DNA of 33,054 nucleotides from Paenibacillus jilunlii. Its GTDB lineage: Bacteria > Bacillota > Bacilli > Paenibacillales > Paenibacillaceae. The notes under the pieces were generated by a model. That model searched no databases. It was not told where the DNA came from and saw nothing but the letters and a program-made list of their open reading frames with translations. The position numbers and the translations under genes are program-made. The DNA lies in the NCBI RefSeq assembly GCF_900102965.1, contig NZ_FNGM01000002.1:328703-361756 (forward strand), read 5' to 3'. Positions 19,301 through 25,372 of the stretch are shown here, one piece after another; the first letter of the stretch is position 1; each line of letters begins with the position of its first letter.

Positions 19301-19675
19301 CCCCGAAGCAAGCCATCCCCGATACCGGATTTGCGCGGCTCCATTCCAATCCTTCTTTGGAACAAAACGGATCATCACATCTCTGCCGAACACTGCAATC
19401 TTGCCAGGATCAGGTGCCACAATGGACAACCAAAAGTTTCCTCCTGCGCTGTACTGCCATTGTCCGTTGGTATTATCTACTTCAGTAATGCCAATCCCGT
19501 TACTGTTAATGACTGAAACCGATTGCCCGGCAGGCTCCAGCGTATCCTCCATTACTGTGTCCAATGGGCCGGATGCCTGTGCCTGCGCAACATACGGTAT
19601 ACCGTAAAAATTACTAACGATCAGGATCAAAATTAAAGCCATGATGAAATGTCTTGAATTCTTTTTGAATTTCAC
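13370..19675 (-). CDS. Giant SLH-anchored surface protein with LamG and nine cadherin-like domains
   Basis: 2101 residues, starting at a GTG (19675-19673) with GGGG eight bases upstream. A signal peptide ends near AQAQA (about residue 34). Order: a beta-rich N-terminal domain (35-160), a LamG/concanavalin-like domain (about 165-400, SLTIETWVNASSAPTWARIF), a cadherin/Ig-like domain (405-495), a linking domain (495-595), nine tandem cadherin-like beta-sandwich units (about 597-1488, each ending like VTAQDGxTKxYTVTVxR), a Thr/Pro linker (about 1491-1637), a Paenibacillus-style pre-SLH domain (1640-1890) and three SLH repeats (about 1897-2065, with TRAE, SRGE and TRAE). SLH repeats bind pyruvylated secondary wall polymers. 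The protein probably projects from the wall and binds glycans or partners through LamG. Ligand unknown. It converges on the epimerase gene and lies divergent from the glycan operon. Confidence 0.93.
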   Translation of the reverse strand: MKFKKNSRHFIMALILILIVSNFYGIPYVAQAQASGPLDTVMEDTLEPAGQSVSVINSNGIGITEVDNTNGQWQYSAGGNFWLSIVAPDPGKIAVFGRDVMIRFVPKKDWNGAAQIRYRGWLASGEYSSNYVNVNAEYTGDAASYSESEQAAQIEVTPVNDTPYISELSGSTYLDFDGKGYVTIPDLNIYSNSLTIETWVNASSAPTWARIFDTSYGPDNFNLHLTFEGTSGRIALEALPQKGPRVKSYLVRTSEQLPLNQWVHVAAVYNAVEKKAYIYWNGILKGSGFMDLTDMAKGSAANPNIQRLYNFIGESTWSQDANYVGGIRDYRIWNKAKTQAEIESQMNTNLAGTETNLMVNYKFNNPGDGAVAKDSSSGQRNGSIISGKWLSGTGFNSNVVTPVNTPVSKPFKVTDVDAGDVLTLSATSSNTSLLPNANISFSGEGLERSINLTPTANMTGTSTIKVTVSDGMTSSTSSFLLSVVAGKFDLKFITPSVGVMAPAFSRGIVYNKVHVPNKSENSPNNSININVGAVNPADVNVAAYADNGSGVNVSGTYPVFTVSGLPVGVFKPVKIKVADKYSSNSKEYVLDVIRYPENDAGLAAANGLSVFSSGTGQAIALSPGYSSNTGNYTATVENNVSSVKVDVIKSSMFAAATLNGIGIGSAESAAATGNVSLAYGKNVISVVFTAEDGKTAKTYNITVVRKLSGDASLTNLTASPDGLSPDFDTNQSDYTMAVANAVKAAEFTPTAAEGASIKVNGVDHPSGIPFSITNLAAGNNKYLIEVTAQDGVTKKSYSLFILRAPSDVADLSDLTVSSGTLSPVFSNGDTGYSVEVPNEVSSLEITPKLLDAAASLSVDGNVHTDGTAYTQNLNVGMNTVKIVVVSQSGVREKTTLVNIIRKASSNADLSSLVLSDGQLDPAYDKNQTRYAVTVDNQVSELAVTPTPEDVHATVSLNGNVTPNAQPRLVDLQVGVNEFNVLVQAEDGVTAKNYVLTIIRKASSDADLINITLSGKPLSGGFDRTTSTYYEYVANNIDSMAVTATTSDEQATYTINGVQSAGGVPVPLNVGENVVTIAVTAADKVTTKEYMVTIVRAPSSNANLLELTMTDLSDNAISLTPVMDTLSYNGTVEDSVSAAKLNAVVDDANASTSVFVNGVWIEDLNAVPLATGLNVIEVNVTAQDGSMKVYTINLVRNPSTDAALVEMRITPGELTPGFQAGISDYSVNVDNSVSSMDFSIVTNHEAATYVLKKNGASTGVAGNRVVLDEGTNQITVQVTAADAGTQMTYTVTVNRAILPKDSSLKGLTVSSVAGLEILDPGFSAEIFKYSLSVPYEVNQVELDALKGDLNARLTVNGVTVDNPMLVKLAEGLNTVNLKVTAQDGKTESVYEVGITRKSRSSNADLNNISVNAGALDPVFDPAVSEYTVEVENDVDSIALNPVAADAKAGSQIIGRDGASLNHLVEGDNVFDILVTAEDGTVKIYTVKVIKAKPAATPTPTVTPTATPTPTVTPTATPSAEPSAMPSAEPSVTPSTGPSATPTAGPSATPTVEPSATPTVEPTETPIPTTAPTETPATPTPTATPTEAPTEEPTEKPTEKPTEKPTEKPTEEPTEKPTEKPTEAPSTPAPATSAPVTPTATALTEQITVKVESGQLGLGSVLAETVIQRTKDSGGILHDVVNFTTDRVEEVVRKITGASDNTARIMIPDEKDQVADINVNVPKDAIKTLGDSNVNLEIFTDNVRILIAQSSLDNFTEDLFFHVVPIKDQPLRKEVEDRARIERIVREIAADKQIDVVARPMTIETNMQSRPVTITLPLRDVQLPATLPEREDFLSNLVIFIEHSDGDKELKKAKIVDYKPGELGLQFNVDKFSTFTILNMEGWERYLAAAEAAQLQQNQNHHKAFITGYSDGTFKPNHSITRAEMAAILARNLGYDASAAPAVSSYPDVRDSHWAKGAIEFVKAAGLMQGNEKGRFLPDAPISRGEMAAIASRYKKLDTTAAASGGGFKDTAGHWAAKDIEAASKADIINGYGDGTYRPSGNLTRAEAVKVVNRLFGRGPLYGIATPSWPDVPATNWAYHEIEEASIDHTFTVRNEGGETLSQ
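14765..15205 (-). repeat. Thr/Pro-rich linker with short tandem repeats
   Basis: The DNA encodes PTPTVTPTATPT-like, then ATPTAEPS-like, then a TEKP/TEEP block built from 12-bp units (14815-14925). Such linkers span the wall in SLH proteins. The repeat purity makes unit number likely to vary between strains. Confidence 0.75.
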
Positions 19676-20053
19676 AAATTCAGCCCCATTTTTTCTAAGA
19701 TGTCCGTCCTGTTTACCCTTGACTTTTTTCGTTCTCCTGGATTTTTATGAAAAAATGCCTATATTTACTCTATCGGATTTTTGCGCACTGCATTTTATGT
19801 CGAATTAATAGAATTTTATGTTAATCCTCAAAAAAAAACTATTACTAATTACTCAAAGCAAACCTCCGTCTGGTCCCAGAACCATTTAATCATCAAAATT
19901 CAGACCTTTGCCCATCTAAACCGTGGCAGCCAATAAGTAAACTAAAGTAGTATATACAACCTTTCTCTGCCAATAGTAAGCTTAAGTTAGCTTATAATCC
20001 CAGGTTATAATACCAAACATAGAATGGGAGAAATGGATAAGGGAGTGGAGTAT
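19676..20053. other. AT-rich divergent intergenic region between the SLH gene and the glycan operon
   Basis: No gene is seen. It carries the leader of the SLH gene on the minus strand and the promoter of the glycosyltransferase operon on the plus strand. I looked for a c-di-GMP-type riboswitch before the surface protein and did not find its conserved core. Confidence 0.6.
19983..20011 (+). promoter_or_regulatory. Candidate promoter of the glycan operon
   Basis: Two TATAAT boxes lie at 19993-19998 and 20006-20011. Upstream of the second, TAAGTT at 19983-19988 gives 17-base spacing but is a weak -35 match. The start codon at 20054 lies 42 bases downstream. Confidence 0.4.
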
Positions 20054-20959
20054 ATGCAAGGATTGTCAGTGGTTATCTGCACGAGGAATCGGGTACAGGA
20101 CCTGACACGGTGCATTCATTCTATCACCAAACAGGACATAGGCCGGACCTCCCCCATCGAGGTTATCATTATAGATGACGGCGACATACCCAAAGAAATT
20201 CTAAGCGAATTCGAAACGTTATTGACCGCATGCGGTTATTCTTTTATTTATCACAGCAAGACAGACCGGGGATTATGGTTGTCCCGGATCAAGGCTGTGG
20301 AACTGTCCACGATGGATAAGATTCTCTTCCTTGACGATGACGTCGAAATCCCCGGACATTATCTGTCCACATTGCTACAAACCTACCTCGACTATCCAAA
20401 CTGCGCAGGGGTTGGCGGTATTGCCATCGGGATGAGCAACAGCTTCCTTGGCACAATCCGCTGTCTGCTGTCCTTCCAGCAATCTCTATCGAGCGGCAAG
20501 CTCTCTCTAAGCGGCCAAGCAGGCTCCATGTACAATTGGCATAAGGCGAAGAAGATCTTCAAGACCGAATTCCAGCACGGCTGCAACATGTCGTTCAAGA
20601 AGGAGGCCATTAAGGATCTGGGACCCGTGCCCTGGCTCAAAAGCTACAGCGTCGGCGAAGACATTCTTATGTCACGCATCGCCCAAAAATCCGGCCCCCT
20701 CTATATCAATCCCGAACTGAAGCTTCTGCATCACGAGTCACCGGCTTCCAGAGACAACCTTGAAGACGTGGCCTATACCCGGGTGCTGAACCATGTGTAT
20801 CTGCTGAAGGATAAGAAATCAGGTCCTATCGGATATCTCGCTCTTGTCTGGACTACACTTTATCTCATCCTCCGGGAACAGCCCAAAAAGAATGTCGCAG
20901 CCATCAAAGGCTACAAAAAAGGACTGAAAGAAATCTTCTCCAGACAGACTGCCGGATAA
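20054..20959 (+). CDS. Glycosyltransferase family 2 (GT-A fold)
   Basis: A 301-residue protein from the ATG at 20054 (MQGLSVVICTRNR); AAGGGAGTGGAG just before it supports this start over an in-frame ATG at 20024 that lacks a ribosome site. The nucleotide-sugar binding N-terminus (VVICTRNR), the metal-binding DDD at 94-96 in LFLDDDVEIPG, and a GED motif at 201-203 (likely base Asp203) are those of inverting family 2 enzymes. It should add a sugar to a lipid-linked or protein-linked acceptor at the cytoplasmic face. First gene of a glycan operon; the next gene follows after 31 bp. Donor and acceptor sugars cannot be told. Confidence 0.88.
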   Translation: MQGLSVVICTRNRVQDLTRCIHSITKQDIGRTSPIEVIIIDDGDIPKEILSEFETLLTACGYSFIYHSKTDRGLWLSRIKAVELSTMDKILFLDDDVEIPGHYLSTLLQTYLDYPNCAGVGGIAIGMSNSFLGTIRCLLSFQQSLSSGKLSLSGQAGSMYNWHKAKKIFKTEFQHGCNMSFKKEAIKDLGPVPWLKSYSVGEDILMSRIAQKSGPLYINPELKLLHHESPASRDNLEDVAYTRVLNHVYLLKDKKSGPIGYLALVWTTLYLILREQPKKNVAAIKGYKKGLKEIFSRQTAG

Positions 20960-20990
20960 CCGGTCATTACTTCAGGAAGGGAGTGGCCGC

Positions 20991-22046
20991 ATGAGCCTAA
21001 GCATTGTAGTTCCCATGTATAATTTAGAACGTTATGTCGAGCCCTTGCTGAATTCACTCCTGAATCAGAGCGAGAAGCAGTTCGAGCTGATTCTGGTGGA
21101 TGACGGGTCCAGGGACCGTACGGCCCAGGTTGCGGAAGAGATGCTCGCGCGCCACCCCATTCTGCGGGGAAAGCTGATCCGAACGGCAAATGGCGGGGTC
21201 AGTGCCGCCAGAAATACAGGGCTGGCCGCCGCAAGCGGTGACTATGTGCTGTTTCTGGACGGTGATGATTACGCGGACCGCAGTCTGGTGCAGCGGGTAG
21301 AGTCCTCTACTGCCGGGGGGAAGACGGACATTCTCTGCTGGGGCTATAATCTGGTCCGTGAAGATGGATCAACGATCGTGAGCTTCACTTCAGCAGCTTC
21401 CGATACTACGGGAAGTGAAGCGCTGAAGAATATTTTTGTGCATAAAACCTTGCGGATCTGGACCGGCAGCATTGCCTTCAAGCGCACCTTCCTGCTGGAG
21501 AACGGCATCTCGTATACCGAGCGCTGCGTGAACGGAGAGGATCAGGAGTTTATCTATAAGGCGTTGTCCCGGGCCTCCCGGGTCATCTCCATCCCTGATG
21601 TGCTGTCCTATTATCTGCAGCGGACCTCATCGATCACGGGGACGTACAATGTGAACAAATTCGATGTCGTCGCCGCCTTCAAACGGGTGGCTGAGTATTT
21701 CAGCGCCCATCCTTTCCATGAGGTTCACACGATATCGGATCTCTTGCTGAACCGCGAAATGACCGAGAACTACTTTTACAATCTCAAGACCTGCCTGAAC
21801 GGCACGAGCGGCATCAGTACCCGCAAGCTGCTTCATGACATCGAACTCGCCTACCCCGGTGTGAATCAGGAAATGCTGGCGATTATGCGGAATTATCAGG
21901 GGGATGACCGGCAGCTTGCCTTTCAGATCAAAGCCTTCTTAATTTCTCCGGCCCTGTACGGGAGGCTGGTTCATCTGGACCGTAGCTGGCTGCAGTTCAA
22001 ACAGAAGCTCAAAGCCGTGATCAGCAGAAAGGAAATTAAGATATGA
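20991..22046 (+). CDS. Glycosyltransferase family 2 (GT-A fold)
   Basis: A 351-residue protein beginning MSLSIVVPMYNLERYVEP, the standard start of family 2 transferases. VDDGSRDRT holds Asp37-Asp38, LFLDGDDYAD holds the metal-binding DGDD at 90-93, and NGEDQEFIYKAL the catalytic Glu-Asp. The C-terminal 130 residues are helical and probably contact the acceptor or membrane. A GGAAGGGAG ribosome binding site precedes the ATG. Its stop overlaps the start of the pyruvyltransferase gene (ATGA), so the two are translationally coupled and probably act on the same glycan. Confidence 0.9.
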   Translation: MSLSIVVPMYNLERYVEPLLNSLLNQSEKQFELILVDDGSRDRTAQVAEEMLARHPILRGKLIRTANGGVSAARNTGLAAASGDYVLFLDGDDYADRSLVQRVESSTAGGKTDILCWGYNLVREDGSTIVSFTSAASDTTGSEALKNIFVHKTLRIWTGSIAFKRTFLLENGISYTERCVNGEDQEFIYKALSRASRVISIPDVLSYYLQRTSSITGTYNVNKFDVVAAFKRVAEYFSAHPFHEVHTISDLLLNREMTENYFYNLKTCLNGTSGISTRKLLHDIELAYPGVNQEMLAIMRNYQGDDRQLAFQIKAFLISPALYGRLVHLDRSWLQFKQKLKAVISRKEIKI

Positions 22047-23176
22047 AGAAGAAAATGATGATCTACGCATACACTGAATTTAATCTCGGCGATGATCTGT
22101 TTATCAAGGTCCTGTGCGAACGATACCCCGATACCCAGTTCCTGCTGATTGCCCCGCGGCTGTATAAAGTGGTCTTCAAGGATCTCGGCAATCTAAAGGT
22201 CTATGCTTCCGACTCCGTGCTGTTCAGGGGGATCAACTACTTCTTCCGCAAGCTGAAGCTCCATCCAAACTTCATGCAGAAGTTTCTGGTCGATCAGGGA
22301 GACGGCACTGTGCATATTGGCGGGTCGATTTTTATGCAAGGTGAGCAATGGGCTGAATATGTGGCAAATAACGAAGGCCTGCGCAACAAAAGCAAACCGT
22401 ATTATCTAATGGGCGCCAACTTTGGCCCCTTTACCGATAAGGCCTATTATGAGGAACACCGGCGGATCTTCCAGGAATATACCGACATCTCGTTCAGAGA
22501 GCAGTATTCCTATGATTTGTTCAAGGATCTGGGCAACGTCAGAATGGCCCCGGACATTATTTTTCAGCTCCGGTATGATCAGGCCGCAGGAAATGCTCCG
22601 GAAGGGCAGTATATCGCCATCTCGGTGATCAAGCCTTCCTCCAAGGCCCTGAGCGGTTTTGACAACCTCTATTATGAAAAAATGAAAGATGTTGCAATCC
22701 ATTTCATTCAGCAGGGCTATGCCGTGCATTTTCTGTCGTTCTGCCAGCATGAAGGGGACCAGGAAGCGATCGGGCAAATTCTGGGCCTTATTCCGGCGGA
22801 GCTGCAGCGTGAGACGCAGGTTCACTTTTATAAGACGGATATCGCTGAGATTCTGGGCGCATTGGCAGGCGCAAGCTTCATTGTTGCTTCCCGCTTCCAT
22901 GCGATGATTCTCGGCTGGGTGTTTGGCAAACCCGTGTTTCCGGTAGCGTACAGCAGCAAAATGATCAATGTCATGCAGGATGCACATTTTCACGGGCAAT
23001 ATACGGATTTCGCGCATCTGAACGAGGTGACTCCCGAGCAGGTGTTTGAGTCCATGACTACGAACAGCCTGGATGTGACGCTGCAGGCGAACCAGGCGGA
23101 GAAGCATTTCGAGCAGCTCGATGCTTACCTCTCACCGGCGCCGCTTGTGGAAGGGAGAAGAAGTTATGAAAGCTAA
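22043..23176 (+). CDS. Polysaccharide pyruvyl transferase family protein
   Basis: A 377-residue protein of the PF04230 family: an N-terminal nucleotide-fold start (MMIYAYTEFNLGDDLFIK), IGGSIFMQG near residue 95, YLMGANFGPF near 128, ISFREQYSYDLF, and a C-terminal half with VASRFHAMILG, the usual His-containing loop. Members transfer pyruvate ketals from phosphoenolpyruvate to hexoses in capsules, exopolysaccharides and secondary wall polymers. CsaB, the enzyme that makes wall polymers recognisable to SLH domains, belongs to this family; whether this protein is CsaB-like or acts on another glycan cannot be settled by eye. It overlaps both neighbours (4 bp before, 11 bp after). Confidence 0.87.
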   Translation: MKKKMMIYAYTEFNLGDDLFIKVLCERYPDTQFLLIAPRLYKVVFKDLGNLKVYASDSVLFRGINYFFRKLKLHPNFMQKFLVDQGDGTVHIGGSIFMQGEQWAEYVANNEGLRNKSKPYYLMGANFGPFTDKAYYEEHRRIFQEYTDISFREQYSYDLFKDLGNVRMAPDIIFQLRYDQAAGNAPEGQYIAISVIKPSSKALSGFDNLYYEKMKDVAIHFIQQGYAVHFLSFCQHEGDQEAIGQILGLIPAELQRETQVHFYKTDIAEILGALAGASFIVASRFHAMILGWVFGKPVFPVAYSSKMINVMQDAHFHGQYTDFAHLNEVTPEQVFESMTTNSLDVTLQANQAEKHFEQLDAYLSPAPLVEGRRSYES

Positions 23177-24704
23177 ACGCAGTATGCTGAACCTGGGCTT
23201 CGGACTTACGAGCCAGGTCATCACCATTATTCTCGGCTTCTTCATCCCCCGGCTGATCATGGTCAATTACGGCTCCGAGGCCAACGGTCTGATCGCATCC
23301 ATTGTGCAGATCATCAGCTACTTTGCTCTGCTGGAAGCAGGTGTCGGTGCAGCTTCGCTGCAGGCCCTGTATAAGCCGGTTGCCAAGAATGACTACAATC
23401 ATATCAATTCGATTCTGTCCGCCACCTCCAGCTACTACAAAAAAACCGGGATCTACTATTTCATCTCGGTCGTGCTGCTGGCGGTCATTTACCCGCTGGT
23501 AATCCATTCGGAGATCAACAAGCTGAGCATTATGGCGATTATTTTATTCTCGGGCCTGGGCGGGGCGATCAATTATTACTACCAGGGGAAATTCAGGGTG
23601 CTGCTGATCGCCGAGGGCAAAAGCTATATTGAAACCTCCATCGTTACGATTGCGAACATTCTGAACAACGTGGTGCGGATCATCCTGCTGCTGCAGGGCG
23701 TGGACATTATTGCCGTGCAGGCTTCCTTTTTCGTGCTGACAGTCCTGCAGATCGTCGCCTTCCATATCTATGCGAAGCGGAATTACAAATGGATTGATCT
23801 TACCCGGAAACCGGACTTTGAAGCCATCGGGCAAAAAAATTCGGTGATGGTGCATGAAATCTCCTATCTGATTTTCCGCAACACCGATGTGCTGATCCTG
23901 ACGATCTTCACCAACCTGAAGGTGGTCAGCATCTATGTCATGTACAATATGATTTTCACGATTGTCGACAACATTGTCCAGACCGTCAACGGAAGCATTA
24001 AGGCGGCACTGGGGCAGAGCTATCATGAGGGCAAAGAGGCTTTTGTCAAATTCTACGATGCGTATGAGGTCTACTTCATGGGCCTGATCTTCTCCATTCT
24101 GACCGTGGTGTATATTCTAATTCTGCCGTTCATGCGGCTGTATACCGCCGGGGTCAACGATGTGGACTATATTAACTTTTGGCTGCCGATTCTGTTCGTA
24201 GTCATCAAGCTCTTGACCAATGCCCGCACATCGTCCAACAATCTGATCACGATTGCCGGACATTTCCGCAACACCCAGTTCCGCTCGATTATGGAGTCGG
24301 CCATCAACCTGGGCGCTTCGATTATTTTCGTCCTGTTCTTCGGGATCTACGGTGTGCTGATGGGAACCATCGCCGCGCTGCTGTACCGCTCGATTGATAT
24401 CGTGGTCTACGCCAGCCGCGTGCTGCTGGAGCGCAGCCCCTGGGTAACCTTCCGCAGATGGCTGATCAATGTCGCCGTGTTCGCGGCTATTGTCTTTATC
24501 ACCACCAAGCTCGACCTCAGCATCACTTCGTACACCGGCGTCATTCTATGGGGCGTAGTGCTTGGCCTGGTGATTCTGCCCATTTATTACATCGTCGGCT
24601 CTCTGATGGAACGCGAGGTTTTCCTCTACGCGTGGGGCTACGCCAAACGCTTCCGAACGAAGCTGAAGCTCAAACGCAGCAAGGTTACGGCGAGCCAGAC
24701 GTAG
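23166..24704 (+). CDS. Polysaccharide flippase (Wzx/MATE-like, MOP superfamily)
   Basis: A 512-residue integral membrane protein from the ATG at 23166; GGGAG eight bases upstream fixes this start, and it overlaps the pyruvyltransferase gene by 11 bp. About 12-14 hydrophobic segments run through the whole length, beginning SMLNLGFGLTSQVITIILGF and ending in a basic tail. The pattern and size fit the oligosaccharide flippases that move lipid-linked glycans to the outer face of the membrane. No Wzy-type polymerase or initiating phosphosugar transferase is found in the window, so a short glycan, or reliance on enzymes encoded elsewhere, is implied. No terminator is recognisable after it; the following sequence is degenerate repeat. 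Confidence 0.88.
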   Translation: MKAKRSMLNLGFGLTSQVITIILGFFIPRLIMVNYGSEANGLIASIVQIISYFALLEAGVGAASLQALYKPVAKNDYNHINSILSATSSYYKKTGIYYFISVVLLAVIYPLVIHSEINKLSIMAIILFSGLGGAINYYYQGKFRVLLIAEGKSYIETSIVTIANILNNVVRIILLLQGVDIIAVQASFFVLTVLQIVAFHIYAKRNYKWIDLTRKPDFEAIGQKNSVMVHEISYLIFRNTDVLILTIFTNLKVVSIYVMYNMIFTIVDNIVQTVNGSIKAALGQSYHEGKEAFVKFYDAYEVYFMGLIFSILTVVYILILPFMRLYTAGVNDVDYINFWLPILFVVIKLLTNARTSSNNLITIAGHFRNTQFRSIMESAINLGASIIFVLFFGIYGVLMGTIAALLYRSIDIVVYASRVLLERSPWVTFRRWLINVAVFAAIVFITTKLDLSITSYTGVILWGVVLGLVILPIYYIVGSLMEREVFLYAWGYAKRFRTKLKLKRSKVTASQT

Positions 24705-24925
24705 GATGGCTGGTCGTGGGGACGCCCGTCGTGGGGATAGCTGGTCGCGGAGACACCGGTCGAGCGATAGCTAGTCGTGGGGACGCCAGTCGCGGGGATA
24801 GCTAGTCGCGGAGACATATTCGTGAAGACGCCCGTCGGGCGATAGCTAGTCGTGGGGATACTAGTTGCGATAATAGTTAGTTATGAGGACCCGTCGTGGA
24901 GACAGCCAGTCTTGATCACCCTTTG
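24705..24925. repeat. Degenerate 15-16-bp tandem repeat after the flippase gene
   Basis: Variants of GGATAGCTAGTCGTGG and GGACGCCAGTCGCGG alternate from just after the flippase stop, about 13 units, decaying to the right. There is no plausible coding sequence. Confidence 0.65.
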
Positions 24926-25008
24926 GTCTGCTCCCCACCCTCCTAATCCCCCATTAAGTGGAAAAAGGGCATTTGATTTTCCGTTTTCAGTGATTTTTAG
25001 AAATTTAA

Positions 25009-25085
25009 GTGGAAAAAGTAACTTTAATTCATACCATTTCGCCGAAATTAGCTTGAATATGCTGATTTAGGTGTACTTTTTCCAC
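25009..25085. repeat. Intergenic element bounded by a 12-bp inverted repeat (copy 2)
   Basis: GTGGAAAAAGTA (25009-25020) and TACTTTTTCCAC (25074-25085) are the same termini as those at 1259 and 1437. A partial left end, AAGTGGAAAAAG, also occurs at 24956-24967. The interior is AT-rich and differs from copy 1. Apart from this and the flanking repeats I see no gene between 24705 and 25372. Confidence 0.6.
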
Positions 25086-25203
25086 TTCGCATTCACAGAC
25101 CCGTTGCACCGGCAAAATTAAGTGTAGAAAATCCACTAATCCAATCCACATACCGAGACAGATTACTCTAAATAAATCTACTGGACGATATTTCCGGTAA
25201 AAA

Positions 25204-25335
25204 GGGAGCCCCCTCTCCATGAAACTTAGTCCGCACTTACGGTGCGGGTTTTATGACGAAGTGATTCCAGGGAGCCCAGCTCCATAAAACCTAGCCTATG
25301 CTTACGAAGTAAGTTTTGTACGACGGGGATACAAG
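25204..25335 (+). repeat. Two imperfect 66-bp tandem repeats in the leader of a glycosyltransferase gene
   Basis: Copy 1 (25204-25269) and copy 2 (25270-25335) both begin GGGAGCCC, share CTCCAT-AAAC, CTTACG and GTTTT, and are followed by a partial third start (GGAAGC). Copy 1 can form CCGCAC/GTGCGG around TTACG, then GTTTT. Copy 2 can form CTTAC/GTAAG around GAA, then TTTTG. The block ends 37 bases before the start codon. Confidence 0.55.
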
Positions 25336-25372
25336 GAAGCTTAACCTTACCAAACTTTGAGGAGGTCTAATT

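Noticed and set aside
19676..20053. Cyclic-di-GMP riboswitch before the surface protein gene
   Set aside because: The conserved core sequences and receptor hairpin are not recognisable on the minus strand.
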